A stretch of DNA of 64,000 bases from contig JANXNI010000032.1 in NCBI GenBank assembly GCA_025354165.1, positions 248,001 through 312,000 of the forward strand. The letters are read 5' to 3'. A model generated the notes under the pieces. That model saw nothing but the letters and a program-made list of their open reading frames with translations. It made no database searches and was not told the DNA's origin. Position numbers and translations under genes: made by a program. Position 1 is the first letter of the stretch; each line of letters opens with the position of its first letter. Source of the DNA: Burkholderiales bacterium. GTDB taxonomy: Bacteria; Pseudomonadota; Gammaproteobacteria; Burkholderiales; Casimicrobiaceae. Shown piece after piece: positions 35,836-44,472 of this stretch.

Positions 35836-36507
35836 GTGAACCTATCCGACACCCAGTACCTTCTTCCCGCTACCGCTGATTGTGCCGTAGCCGCGAAGCT
35901 CTCCAGGTCGGAAATGAATGCGTTAGCCACGGAGGCCGCCACGCATCGTGACTACCTTTACAAATTCGCGATGAAAAAGGTGGGCGATGCTGATCTCGCG
36001 GACGATCTGGTGCAGGACACGCTGCTGGCCGCGATTCAATCCGTAGACAGCAAATCAGCGTTCGGCGGCCGCTCGCTGTTTCGTGGCTGGCTCACCGGCA
36101 TCCTCAAGCACAAAATCATGGACGCTTACCGTGACCGTTATCGCTTCGTGTCGCTCACGATGGAAAGCGACGATGGCGAGCAGATGGAGCCCACCGAGGA
36201 TCACCCGATGCTGCGCGAGCGCGATTCCGCCGGGCAGGCCGCGTGCGACCCGCAACGGGCGGCCGAACTGTCGCAGTTGCTGGATCATGTGAACGACGCC
36301 GTCGCCGCGTTGCCGGCGGGGGTTGCCGAAGTGTTCATGGCGCGCGAAATCGAAGGCGAAAGCACCGCATCAATCACCGCGCGGCTGGGCGTCACCGAAC
36401 AAAACATCTGGGTTCGCGTTCATCGCGCCCGCAAAGCGTTGCAAAGTCGTTTGCTGGCTGTTGGTGCCGTCGATGGATTGCGCGTCGTCGGAATGGCGAT
36501 GGCCTGA
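35836..36507 (+). CDS. ECF-type RNA polymerase sigma factor
   Basis: This is a 223-residue sigma-70-family factor with only regions 2 and 4. Region 2 reads DYLYKFAMKKVGDADLADDL with VQDTLLAAI, and region 4 reads AALPAGVAEVFMAREIEGES with the helix-turn-helix SITARLGVTEQNIWVRVHRA. The start is GTG 35836, supported by CAGGAG seven bases upstream. It would direct a regulon, but no anti-sigma gene is adjacent. A 120-bp palindromic element follows its stop directly, and the next gene is on the opposite strand. Its activating signal is unknown; divergence from the two-component system allows joint control. Confidence 0.9.
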   Translation: MNLSDTQYLLPATADCAVAAKLSRSEMNALATEAATHRDYLYKFAMKKVGDADLADDLVQDTLLAAIQSVDSKSAFGGRSLFRGWLTGILKHKIMDAYRDRYRFVSLTMESDDGEQMEPTEDHPMLRERDSAGQAACDPQRAAELSQLLDHVNDAVAALPAGVAEVFMAREIEGESTASITARLGVTEQNIWVRVHRARKALQSRLLAVGAVDGLRVVGMAMA

Positions 36508-36515
36508 TTTGGTTT

Positions 36516-36634
36516 AACAGCTTTTTCATCTATCCACCACTGCATTGGGGCTACAGTTGAATATCGTTCATTTTCGACTTGTGTCGTAAATAGCTGATAG
36601 CCCTCATGCAGCGGCGATTCTGACAATAAGTTGT
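36516..36634. repeat. 120-bp palindromic element, copy 4
   Basis: This 119-bp interrupted palindrome lies between the convergent sigma factor and amidase genes and fills almost the whole spacer. The left arm begins AACAGCTTTTT (36516-36526, same as copy 5) and ends GGGGCTA. The right arm carries TAGCCCTCATGCAGCGG and ends in AAGTTGT. TCGA (36574-36577) lies at the centre. It ends one base before the amidase stop codon at 36636. Confidence 0.7.
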
Positions 36635-36635
36635 A

Positions 36636-37982
36636 CTAACTAGCGCCTGCCAGCGCCGCTTCGCAGGCGAGTCCCAGCGCAAGGATAGAGTGGTCTGCAC
36701 CGTGTCGTCCAACGAGTTGCAACCCGACCGGCGCGTCGCCCGCCCGATGGCAGGGCAGGGTCAATGCGCAGCCATCCATGAAATTTACCCACGCCGTGTT
36801 GCGCAAAATGCGCGCGTTCGTCTTGAAGAAGAGTTCGTCGCTCGCAACCAGCGGCGCAATCTCAGGCGCGATGCAGGCGACGGTCGGACTCACCACTGCG
36901 TCAAATCCCGCCAGCGCCAGATTAATGCGATCAATACAAAACCGGCGGTACGCGATAGCGGCTGAATACTGCGCGCGCGTCACGCTTCGCCCCGCCTGCA
37001 TACGCTGCCAGACGCGCGGGTCGTAGCCCGCACCATTCACATTGATATGGGCCTCGTGCCAGTCGAGCGCTTCGGCGGCAATCACGCTCGTGCCGCTGAA
37101 TAAATCGTCGAGCGCGGTGACGCTCGTTTCAACAATTTCGGCCCCCGCTGCACGGAGTTTTTCAACCGCCGAATTTACGGCAGCCTCGACTTCAGGGTCC
37201 AGCTCACGCCAGATCACAGCGTTTGGTTTGAGCAGGCGCACGCCTTTGAGCAAACGTAGTGGCTTCGGCGAATAAACCTCGCCCGCCAGCACTGCGTCGA
37301 TGCGCGCGCAGCATTCCACTGAATTGGCAATGGGGCCGACAGAATCATGCGTGACCGACAGCGGAATCGCGCCGACCACGGGCACGCGAACCGCCGTTGG
37401 CTTGAAGCCGCAGACGCCATTCAGCGCCGCTGGCAGGCGCACGCTGCCGCCAGTATCCGAGCCCAGCGCGGCCGTCGCCATGCCATCGGCCACCGCGACG
37501 CCGCCGCCACTGGACGAGCCACCAGGCGCGCGCCCAGCGCCATCCGCCGTGCGTCCCCAGACGTTGCGCGGCGTGCCGAAGTGTGGATTGACGCCCACAC
37601 CCGAATACGCGAATTCAACCATATTATTGCGACCGAAAATGATCGCACCCGCCTCGCGCAGCCGCGCTACGACGGGACTGTCAGCCGTTGCCGCGGGACG
37701 CACGCGCAGCACTGTCGAACCCGCGCCTGTGACTTCGCCCTTGACGTCGAACAAATCCTTGATCGACAGGGTGATGCCTTCAAGTGGCCGCACGTCGCCT
37801 GCCATAAAACGCTGTTGTGAAACGCTGGCTGCATACCGCGCAGCCTGCCGATCCAGATGCAGGAAGGCGCGAACGCCCTCGCCCGCCGGATCGCTGACGC
37901 GGGCGATATGGCGCTCAGCCTGCGAGGTCGGTGAGTCGTCGCTTTTGGCGAAATCATTATGGAGAGCAGCGATTGTCGTCAT
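36636..37982 (-). CDS. Amidase-signature hydrolase
   Basis: This is a 448-residue amidase-signature enzyme. The Ser-cisSer-Lys machinery is visible: the Lys in ITLSIKDLFDVKG, the Gly/Ser-rich signature GGSSSGGGVAVADGMA and ALGSDTGGSVRLPAAL with the catalytic Ser. Members hydrolyse amides, from small carboxamides to allophanate, or act in GatA. The low conservation around the C terminus argues against GatA, and no gatB/gatC neighbours exist. It is cytoplasmic, monocistronic and divergent from a secreted hydrolase gene. The substrate is unknown. Confidence 0.9.
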   Translation of the reverse strand: MTTIAALHNDFAKSDDSPTSQAERHIARVSDPAGEGVRAFLHLDRQAARYAASVSQQRFMAGDVRPLEGITLSIKDLFDVKGEVTGAGSTVLRVRPAATADSPVVARLREAGAIIFGRNNMVEFAYSGVGVNPHFGTPRNVWGRTADGAGRAPGGSSSGGGVAVADGMATAALGSDTGGSVRLPAALNGVCGFKPTAVRVPVVGAIPLSVTHDSVGPIANSVECCARIDAVLAGEVYSPKPLRLLKGVRLLKPNAVIWRELDPEVEAAVNSAVEKLRAAGAEIVETSVTALDDLFSGTSVIAAEALDWHEAHINVNGAGYDPRVWQRMQAGRSVTRAQYSAAIAYRRFCIDRINLALAGFDAVVSPTVACIAPEIAPLVASDELFFKTNARILRNTAWVNFMDGCALTLPCHRAGDAPVGLQLVGRHGADHSILALGLACEAALAGAS

Positions 37983-38075
37983 GATTTTTCTGGCGCTTTG
38001 GGTTTGGCGGCGGAGTTACGTTTGTTTGCATTATGCGTGGCCGCAAATCGCGCCGCGAGGTATACATTCGCGCAG

Positions 38076-39074
38076 ATGACACGACTCATTGCCTGCCTCT
38101 TCTTCGCCGCTGCCGCAGTGCTTTGCCCGGCGCTCGCTCTGGCAGCACCGCAAGTGCTGGACATCGAATGGAAAGACAGTGGCCGGGAACGCACTTTGCC
38201 ATTGAAAGTGCGCATTCCCGACGGTTCGGACAAAGTGCCGCTGGTTATCTTTTCACACGGTCTGGGCGGGTCGCGCGAAGGCGGTAAAGCTTGGGGCGAG
38301 CACTGGTCCGCGAATGGCTATCTCGTCGTTCACGTGCAACACCCGGGCAGCGACGAATGGTTGTGGAAGGGGCCGGGCGACGGCCCGCTCAAACAGCGCA
38401 TGTCGCGCGGCGCAACGCCCGAGCAACTGCTGGGCCGCGTCGACGACATTCGCTTTGTGCTTGATGAGTTGGCGCGACAACAGGCGAAATCAGATGCACC
38501 CGCGTGGGTAAAGCGGATCGATCTGTCGCGCGTCGCGATGACCGGCCACAGCTTCGGCGCGCGTACGACAATGTCGCTGGCGGGTGAGCGGTACCCCGGT
38601 CCGATCAAATCGCTGGCGGACGGGCGCATCGTGGCGTTCATTGCCTTCAGTCCGACCGTGCAGGGCCTTAAGCGAAGCTGGCCCGAACGCTATGGCGAAA
38701 TGAGCAAACCCTTCCTTAGCGTCACCGGCACCATCGACAGTGATGTGATGGGCACTGGCAGCAATGCGGCCAAGCGCGCCGCGCTGTTCGACGCACAAAT
38801 GAATGGCGACAAGTATCGCGTTGTTTTTGAAGGGGGCGATCATTCTGTTTTCGGCGGTGGGGACATGCGCGACGCAGCTTGGCTCAATCGCGTCACCGGT
38901 GAAAATCATGAGAACACAACGGCATTAACTGCGCACGTTATCCGTGAGAAAACCAGTCTGCTGACGCTCAAATTTCTGGACGCATATCTCAAAGGGGACA
39001 GCAAAGCGAAAACGTGGCTTTCGAACGATGCGAAGTCTGCGCTGGGCGATGCCGGTGAATGGAGTGCGAAGTAG
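38076..39074 (+). CDS. Exported alpha/beta hydrolase (dienelactone/PAF-hydrolase-like)
   Basis: This is a 332-residue protein with a signal peptide (MTRLIACLFFAAAAVLCPAL) and a hydrolase core: IFSHGLGGSREGG (oxyanion), nucleophile MTGHSFGARTTMSLAG, Asp in the VTGTIDSD region and His in EGGDHSVFGG. This arrangement matches the platelet-activating-factor acetylhydrolase-like/dienelactone family of periplasmic esterases. ATG 38076 gives the signal peptide; the frame is open to 37959 but overlaps the divergent amidase gene. The substrate is unknown. It is a single gene between two minus-strand genes. Confidence 0.87.
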   Translation: MTRLIACLFFAAAAVLCPALALAAPQVLDIEWKDSGRERTLPLKVRIPDGSDKVPLVIFSHGLGGSREGGKAWGEHWSANGYLVVHVQHPGSDEWLWKGPGDGPLKQRMSRGATPEQLLGRVDDIRFVLDELARQQAKSDAPAWVKRIDLSRVAMTGHSFGARTTMSLAGERYPGPIKSLADGRIVAFIAFSPTVQGLKRSWPERYGEMSKPFLSVTGTIDSDVMGTGSNAAKRAALFDAQMNGDKYRVVFEGGDHSVFGGGDMRDAAWLNRVTGENHENTTALTAHVIREKTSLLTLKFLDAYLKGDSKAKTWLSNDAKSALGDAGEWSAK

Positions 39075-39092
39075 CCGCGTCGAGATCCGCCG

Positions 39093-39986
39093 CTAGTCGC
39101 GCAAAACCGCCGCAAAGCGTTCAATCGCGCCACGCGTTTGGGCGTCTGCGAGTTGAATTAAATTTTCGCGATATTCACGCGAAGCACCCGCGTAGTACGG
39201 CAGACGAACTCTAAACAGCAAGTCGGCACTTTTCGCTTCACGATCAATGATGGCACGCCGTTCAGCGTCTCTCGTACGCCAACTCTCGGGCGCTCGATCC
39301 GGTGTGTCGTCCAGAAAAGCTGACACGTCAACTGCCACGATCCGGGTAGCACCCAACGTGCGGGCAATCTGGATCGGCACCGGCGACACCATGTCGCCGT
39401 CTTCATACGCGACGCCACCGATATAGACCGCCCGAAACATGGACGGCAGCGCCGCCGATGCGCGTACAGCAGCCCCGGTGTTGCCGAACGTGAATGCCAC
39501 CAGTTCGCGTTTTCCGACCGGGGCGGCAACAGCGCAAAAATTGCGTGGCAGTGCTTCGATAGCTCGCTCGCCGACTTCCCGGTTGATAAAGTTTTGCAAC
39601 GCGCGCCCGATGAATCTCGTGGGTTGCAGAAACGCGGGGTCGGCGATTTCGGTGATGCCCAGATCGAGCGCGCGACGCTCGATTTCTGGCGTCGGTATTT
39701 TGGCGGCGTAGAGCGCACCAGCAATCGCGCCGGCGCTTGAACCAACTACGAGTGCAGGCTCGATACCGGCAGCTTCAAGCACCTTAAGCACACCGATGTG
39801 CGCGAAGCCGCGAGGCCCGCCGCTGCCTAATACAAGTGCAGTTTTTGGACGATTCTCCGGCCATGCAACAGATCCAGAACGCGGCATTTCGGCGGAGGAA
39901 TAACCATCGTCAAATTCCGCACATCCGGCCACGCTGCCGAGCACACTCATGGCTGCGATGCGTTGCAATGCGTCGCGTCGATCCAT
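39093..39986 (-). CDS. Patatin-like phospholipase, probable lipoprotein
   Basis: This is a 297-residue patatin-family acyl hydrolase. The N-terminal export signal ends in SVLGSVAGCAEF (lipobox-like). It is followed by the oxyanion motif GSGGPRGFAHIGVL, the nucleophile GSSAGAIAGAL and the catalytic Asp in EDGDMVSP (Asp-Gly). It probably cleaves lipid acyl esters at the inner or outer membrane. Its ATG (39986) shares one base with the hemH stop (TGATG), so it is translated after hemH in the hrcA-hemH-patatin unit. The frame extends upstream inside hemH, which I reject. Confidence 0.9.
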   Translation of the reverse strand: MDRRDALQRIAAMSVLGSVAGCAEFDDGYSSAEMPRSGSVAWPENRPKTALVLGSGGPRGFAHIGVLKVLEAAGIEPALVVGSSAGAIAGALYAAKIPTPEIERRALDLGITEIADPAFLQPTRFIGRALQNFINREVGERAIEALPRNFCAVAAPVGKRELVAFTFGNTGAAVRASAALPSMFRAVYIGGVAYEDGDMVSPVPIQIARTLGATRIVAVDVSAFLDDTPDRAPESWRTRDAERRAIIDREAKSADLLFRVRLPYYAGASREYRENLIQLADAQTRGAIERFAAVLRD

Positions 39987-41098
39987 CAGTCTATGGCTCC
40001 CAGTGCCTTGGCGCGCTGCACTTGCTCCACGAGCGCCGCCGCGTTCGGAGGCGGAGTAAGCCAACCCTGCAAGTGCGTCAGCGACAGCTCGGTCAGCGCT
40101 CGTATCAACGCCGGATGATCGTTGAGCGCGGAGATGTATTCGTACTGCTCACCACCCGCGTGCATGAAAATTTCCTTGCCTTCCATCGCGATTTCTTCGA
40201 GCGTTTCGAGGCAATCTGAAGGAAAACCGGGGCAGACCAAATGCACTCGTTTGACGCCCTGAGCGGGAAGGCCCGCAAGCGTCGCGTCGGTATAAGGTTG
40301 CAACCATTCGGCACGTCCGAACCGCGACTGAAATGTCAGCATCCATTGCGCCCCGGTGAGCCCCAATTCTTGCGCCAGAAGCCGCGCGGTTTTGTGGCAC
40401 ATACAGTGATACATGTCGCCCTTCATGAGCGTCGCTTTCGGCACGCCATGAAAGCTCATCACAAGCTTGTCGGGACGACCGTGCTTTCTCCAGTAGTCGT
40501 TGATCCGCGTAGCGAGCGCTTTGATGAAGTTCGGGTCGTCATGCCAGCTGCTGATCGTGCGCAGCGCAGGCATCGTCCTGTCTTTCGCAAGCTCGGCAAA
40601 CACTGCGTCGCAGGCCGTTGCCGTGGTGCTTGCCGCGTACTGCGGATACATCGGCAGCACAAGAATGCGGTCGCAGTTTTCAGTCTTCAACTTGGCAAGC
40701 GCGCTGGCAATGCTCGGGTTGCCGTAGCGCATGCCTACTTCCACTTTCACCAGATCGGCGGGCAGGCCCATCGCCTTAACGCGTTCGCCCAGATCGCCAC
40801 GCAAATACTGGGCCTGGCGCTGCGTCCAAACGAGCAAAGGCGAGCCTTCCGGCATCCAGACGCTCGCATATTTTTTCGCACTTTTCGCAGGTCGCGTGCG
40901 CAGAATAATGCCGTGCAAAATGAGTTTCCAAACCACCGGTGGAATCTCTACCACGCGGCGATCACTCAAAAATTCGGCGAGATACCGGCGTACGGCGGAC
41001 GCGGTCGGTGCGTCCGGTGTACCCAGATTGGTTAGCAGGATGCCGATGCGTGGCGAGCGACCGTGTGCGGGCGTGACGACGGGGAGTGAAGACTGCAT
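39986..41098 (-). CDS. hemH: Ferrochelatase
   Basis: This is a 370-residue ferrochelatase that inserts Fe2+ into protoporphyrin IX, the last step of heme synthesis, at the inner membrane. Hallmarks are [27 protein letters not shown], the catalytic His region [15 protein letters not shown] with [12 protein letters not shown], and [17 protein letters not shown] with the conserved Glu. The length is normal for betaproteobacteria. It follows hrcA by 25 bases and is overlapped by the patatin gene, so a three-gene transcript is likely. Confidence 0.96.
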   Translation of the reverse strand: MQSSLPVVTPAHGRSPRIGILLTNLGTPDAPTASAVRRYLAEFLSDRRVVEIPPVVWKLILHGIILRTRPAKSAKKYASVWMPEGSPLLVWTQRQAQYLRGDLGERVKAMGLPADLVKVEVGMRYGNPSIASALAKLKTENCDRILVLPMYPQYAASTTATACDAVFAELAKDRTMPALRTISSWHDDPNFIKALATRINDYWRKHGRPDKLVMSFHGVPKATLMKGDMYHCMCHKTARLLAQELGLTGAQWMLTFQSRFGRAEWLQPYTDATLAGLPAQGVKRVHLVCPGFPSDCLETLEEIAMEGKEIFMHAGGEQYEYISALNDHPALIRALTELSLTHLQGWLTPPPNAAALVEQVQRAKALGAID

Positions 41099-41123
41099 GG
41101 AACTAACTGCTTCCTGACACTGA

Positions 41124-42161
41124 TTAGGACTCGCCCATTTCGCGCTGCATCGCCGACGACAGCAACTTCGCGGTCAAATCCACAATCGGAATCACGCGGT
41201 CATAGGCCATTCGCGTCGGCCCAATGACGCCGAGTGTGCCGATGATTTGACCGTTGACCTGATAGGGCGCAGTGACGAGCGAAAACTCATCGAGTGGCAC
41301 AACCTGCGATTCGCCACCGATAAAAATTTGCACACCGTCGGCCTTGTTGGCCAGATCGAACAAATGCAGGAGTTGCGTGCGCTGCTCGAACATGTCAAAT
41401 AGTTTGCGCAAACTCTGCATGCTGCCGGACAAATCCTGCGAATGCAGCAAGCGGCGCTCACCAGAAACGATCAGCCCGTCACTCGATTGTGAGGCGACTT
41501 CGCCCCCGGTTTCAACGGCAATCGTCATCAGCCCGACCATGTCTTCGCGCAAACGCTTCAAGTCCTCGGTCAAACGACCGCGCACCTGATCGAGCGGCAA
41601 TCCGGCGAAATGTTCGTTGAAAAAATTACCCGCCTCGACCAGTTGGGACGGCGAGTAATTGCGGTCTGCGTTCAGGATGCGGTTTTGTACGTCACCATCG
41701 GGCGCGACCAGCACCATCAGCACCCGGCGCTCGCTCAGGCGCACAAATTCGACATGGCGAAAGGCAGGCGTCTTGTGCGGCGCGGCGACCACGCCCGCAA
41801 AGGACGACAAGTCAGAAAGCATCCGTGCCGCCGCGCTGATCAGTTCCTGCGGTTGCTGGCCGTGAATTTGCGAATCCGCATCTTTCATCGCAAGCTGCTG
41901 CATCGGCTGCGTAATCAGCAACGTATCAACGAAAAAGCGATAGCCGCGCGGCGTAGGGATACGGCCCGCCGAGGTGTGTGGGCTGGTGATGAAACCCAGC
42001 TCTTCGAGATCCGCCATCACATTGCGGATGGTCGCGGGCGAAAGCTCCAGCCCGCTCTGCTTTGACAGCGTGCGCGATCCCACTGGTTCGCCATCGGCGA
42101 TATAGCGCTCAACAAGCGCTTTCAGCAGAATTCGGGATCGGGCGTCAAGCATGCGGACCAT
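41124..42161 (-). CDS. hrcA: Heat-inducible transcription repressor HrcA
   Basis: This is a 345-residue HrcA, the repressor of class I heat-shock genes at CIRCE boxes. The N-terminal winged helix is clear ([56 protein letters not shown]). The rest fits the GAF-like dimerisation domain ([19 protein letters not shown] near the C terminus). The start is ATG 42161 or 42152 (MLDARSR); no clear ribosome site is visible. Only about 50 bases remain between this start and the IS3-derived repeat, so its promoter may have been altered. No CIRCE box was seen in the window; groE targets are presumably elsewhere. Confidence 0.95.
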   Translation of the reverse strand: MVRMLDARSRILLKALVERYIADGEPVGSRTLSKQSGLELSPATIRNVMADLEELGFITSPHTSAGRIPTPRGYRFFVDTLLITQPMQQLAMKDADSQIHGQQPQELISAAARMLSDLSSFAGVVAAPHKTPAFRHVEFVRLSERRVLMVLVAPDGDVQNRILNADRNYSPSQLVEAGNFFNEHFAGLPLDQVRGRLTEDLKRLREDMVGLMTIAVETGGEVASQSSDGLIVSGERRLLHSQDLSGSMQSLRKLFDMFEQRTQLLHLFDLANKADGVQIFIGGESQVVPLDEFSLVTAPYQVNGQIIGTLGVIGPTRMAYDRVIPIVDLTAKLLSSAMQREMGES

Positions 42162-42210
42162 TGTAAAGTCGTACGGCGATTGTGCTGATCGAATACGGAC
42201 TGTTAGCGTC

Positions 42211-42243
42211 GGTTAATCACTCAATGACAAATTGTCAGGATCA
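42211..42243 (+). repeat. Left flanking direct repeat of the IS3 element
   Basis: This 33-bp sequence starts GGTTAATCACTCAATGA and ends CAGGATCA. It matches 43385-43417 at 28 of 33 positions, identical over the first 17 and last 8 bases. In the right-hand copy this forms the outer end of the element, with TGATCCTG as the tip. The left copy is in the same orientation, so it is a right end lying on the left side. Confidence 0.75.
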
Positions 42244-42400
42244 GTATGACAAAGGCTTGCTCACTGGTGAACCTGGGAGGCGCACGGTGTCGCCCGAGCA
42301 GGCCCAGATTGGCGCGCTGCGCTCGGAGCTCTCGCGGCTGAAGATGGAGAACGCGATATTAAAAAAGGCAGCCGCGTACTTTGCTCGCGAGAGTCTGTGA
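42244..42400 (+). pseudogene. IS3 transposase OrfA, C-terminal remnant
   Basis: Only the tail of OrfA is recognisable: GLLTGEPG, SPEQAQIGALRSELSRLKME and ILKKAAAYFARE, the leucine-zipper-like segment of IS3-family OrfA. The N-terminal helix-turn-helix, normally about 50 residues, is absent. The frame stays open to 42182, but the sequence before about 42250 belongs to the flanking repeat and does not look like OrfA. It is therefore a truncated gene that could not supply DNA-end recognition. Confidence 0.75.
42361..42367 (+). promoter_or_regulatory. Programmed -1 frameshift site of the IS3 transposase
   Basis: The heptamer A AAA AAG lies in the OrfA frame as TTA AAA AAG. A -1 slip here continues without a stop into the orfB frame, giving the OrfAB fusion typical of IS3 elements. 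It is intact although the N-terminal half of OrfA is lost. Confidence 0.8.
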
Positions 42401-43374
42401 AGTACGCTTTTATTGAGGCCGAATTGGTGGCTTGGTTTCCGATAGCCGTCATCTGCCGGGTACTGGCCGTCACGCAAGCCGGGTATCACGCTTGGCTTAA
42501 GCGGCCCGCCTCGCCAAGCTCTGTCGAGCGCGATGCATTGGCGGCACTGATCCAGCGCGTATTTGCCGCGTTTAAAGGCAAATACGGCGCGCCTCGGCTG
42601 TTCCGTGAACTCTGCAAACGCCACGGCTACACGGGCAGCTTCACACGCGTACAGAAACTCATGCAAGCGCTCGGTTTGAAAGCCAAGGCGGGGCGTAAAT
42701 ACAAAGTCACGACGGACTCAAAACACAAATTGCCGCTCGCGCCGAACCTGCTTGCGCAGGACTTCAGAGCCACCACCACCGCACCCGATCAGGTGTGGCT
42801 GTCTGACATCACCTACTTATGGACAAAAGAGGGCTGGGTGTACGTATGCTGCATGCTCGATCTGTTCACCCGCGAGATCAAGGGCCTGGCCGTTGATTCG
42901 CACATGCGCACGAGCTTGGTCATGGACGCATTGAGAATGGCCGAGTTTCGCGCCGGGCTCACCCAAAAGCGAGGTGCGAAAGGACTTATCTTTCACTCCG
43001 ATAAAGGCAGTCAATATGCTTCCGCTGAACTGCGCGTACACCTGCAAAACCACGGCTATCGGCAGTCGATGAGCGGCACGGGCAACTGCTACGACAATGC
43101 GCCGATGGAGAGCTTCTGGCACAGCTTAAAGGTCGAGGAGACGCACGGTCGAGGGTTCGAGACACGGGAAGAAGCCAGACGCTGTGTGTTTGGCTACATC
43201 GAGGGTTTCTACAACACCACGCGTATGCATTCATCAATTAACTGGATGTCGCCGCGCGAGTTTCAGCGGCAATTTGACGAGAAGCTTCGCGCAGAAAAGG
43301 AGCAGAAACAATATTTATCGGAGAACGAGCGTAGCGAGCCACTCCCCCTAAACACAGCCTTCTCACGCGGCTGA
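42397..43374 (+). CDS. IS3-family transposase OrfB (DDE integrase core)
   Basis: This is a 325-residue OrfB with the HTH_21-like N-terminal part (YGAPRLFRELCKRHGYTGS) and an rve integrase core carrying the full DDE triad: Asp in VWLSDITYLWT, Asp in IFHSDKGSQYAS and Glu in DNAPMESFWHSLK, plus YNTTRMHSSINWMSP. A start as GTG 42397 overlaps the OrfA stop; in active elements it is made as a fusion through the upstream frameshift site. The gene is complete, but the element around it is rearranged, so trans-activity on other copies is the most it could do. Confidence 0.92.
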   Translation: MKYAFIEAELVAWFPIAVICRVLAVTQAGYHAWLKRPASPSSVERDALAALIQRVFAAFKGKYGAPRLFRELCKRHGYTGSFTRVQKLMQALGLKAKAGRKYKVTTDSKHKLPLAPNLLAQDFRATTTAPDQVWLSDITYLWTKEGWVYVCCMLDLFTREIKGLAVDSHMRTSLVMDALRMAEFRAGLTQKRGAKGLIFHSDKGSQYASAELRVHLQNHGYRQSMSGTGNCYDNAPMESFWHSLKVEETHGRGFETREEARRCVFGYIEGFYNTTRMHSSINWMSPREFQRQFDEKLRAEKEQKQYLSENERSEPLPLNTAFSRG

Positions 43375-43384
43375 CTATTGCGTG

Positions 43385-43417
43385 GGTTAATCACTCAATG
43401 AATTGTTGACAGGATCA
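43385..43417 (+). repeat. Right end of the IS3 element (direct repeat of 42211-42243)
   Basis: This 33-bp sequence, starting GGTTAATCACTCAATGA and ending CAGGATCA, forms the presumed right terminus 11 bases beyond the orfB stop. The matching copy at 42211-42243 is in the same orientation. The nadK promoter must lie in the 110 bases between here and 43528. Confidence 0.75.
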
Positions 43418-43527
43418 TACCGAATAGTTCCACAGACGGTTGGCGATCGTTGTTTTGTCCCTTACCCTCCATGGGAGGTGGCAGAAAAGTCAATTTTGGC
43501 CCCGCCTGCGTGTGATTAAATCGGCGC

Positions 43528-44457
43528 ATGCCTTCCGCGCTCGCCTCCTGCCCAGTTGCCATTGCCGTCCGTCCTTCCCAGCGGGACGGCATACGCGACA
43601 ACACACGTGACCTGAGCGACACGGTAGCTGAGCTGGCGGGTCAACTGCGTAGCCTTGGTTACAGCCCCGTGCTTGAAGAAAGCAGCGCAACCGAGCTCGA
43701 TGAAGTAGCGCAATCAGCCGCGCCTGCCGCGTCAATGGACCAAATCGGCGCTACTTGCGGTCTCGTCATCGTGCTCGGTGGCGATGGCACCTTCATTTCG
43801 GTCGCGCGACAGGTTGCGGCGCATGGCGTGCCGATTATTGGGGTGAATCAAGGCCGTTTGGGCTTTTTGACCGATTTGTCGCTAGCGAGTTTGGCGGAGA
43901 CGTTGCCACGCCTGTTGGCGGGTGAATATCGCGAGGAGCGGCGCGTATTGCTTAGCGCTACCAGCTCGGTCGCGGGCTCGCCGGAATATCTTGCCGTCAA
44001 TGACGTCGTGGTCAATCGCGGTGGCGCGACCTCGCTCGTCGATCTCGAAATTTCGCTGAATGACCGATTCGCCTACGGCTTTCGCGCAGACGGCGTGATC
44101 GTGGCGACAGCGACCGGTTCAACGGCCTATGCGCTGTCAGCCGGTGGCCCGATCATGGCACCTTTTGTCAACGCCTTCACCATCGTGCCGATTGCGCCGC
44201 ACGCCCTGACCAATCGTCCCATTGTGGTCGCCGACGACTCGGTGATTCGCATCACCGTGGCGCGTGCGCGCGAGGCGCTGGCCAGTATTGATGGTCATCA
44301 TGTCATTCCGCTGAATGAGGGCGATTCCGTCGTGCTCAAACGGGCCGACGCAACCGTGCGGCTCTGGCATCCGCTTGATTACGACTATTACCATACGCTG
44401 CGCGAAAAATTGGGCTGGACGGAGACGCCTGAAGGTCTGGCTCCGATCAAGCGGTAG
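43528..44457 (+). CDS. nadK: NAD kinase
   Basis: This is a 309-residue NAD kinase (ATP-dependent phosphorylation of NAD+ to NADP+, cytoplasmic). Signature stretches in order are VIVLGGDGTFISVAR (GGDG), GVNQGRLGFLTDLSL, AVNDVVVNRGGATSLVD and VATATGSTAYALSAGGPI. The length is typical. ATG 43528 has no strong ribosome site. It is followed by recN after 15 bases, the usual order in betaproteobacteria. Upstream, the IS3 remnant separates it from hrcA. Confidence 0.96.
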   Translation: MPSALASCPVAIAVRPSQRDGIRDNTRDLSDTVAELAGQLRSLGYSPVLEESSATELDEVAQSAAPAASMDQIGATCGLVIVLGGDGTFISVARQVAAHGVPIIGVNQGRLGFLTDLSLASLAETLPRLLAGEYREERRVLLSATSSVAGSPEYLAVNDVVVNRGGATSLVDLEISLNDRFAYGFRADGVIVATATGSTAYALSAGGPIMAPFVNAFTIVPIAPHALTNRPIVVADDSVIRITVARAREALASIDGHHVIPLNEGDSVVLKRADATVRLWHPLDYDYYHTLREKLGWTETPEGLAPIKR

Positions 44458-44472
44458 GCGCGCGCTACTGAC

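Larger units (their letters stand above)
42211..43417 (+). mobile_element. IS3-family insertion sequence, left part truncated or rearranged
   Basis: This IS3-family element lies between hrcA and nadK, genes that are neighbours in many betaproteobacteria. It contains the tail of orfA, a canonical frameshift site and complete orfB. Normal IS3 members end in inverted repeats, but here both flanks carry a 33-bp direct repeat (42211-42243 and 43385-43417, 28 of 33 identical), and the N-terminal helix-turn-helix of orfA is missing. The element therefore looks rearranged, perhaps by fusion of a right end from another copy. It is unlikely to transpose as it stands. Confidence 0.8.

Noticed and set aside
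42182-42243. The N-terminal extension of the OrfA frame ([10 protein letters not shown]...)
   Set aside because: This stretch is flanking repeat and chromosomal sequence, not the OrfA helix-turn-helix; the true gene part begins only near 42250.
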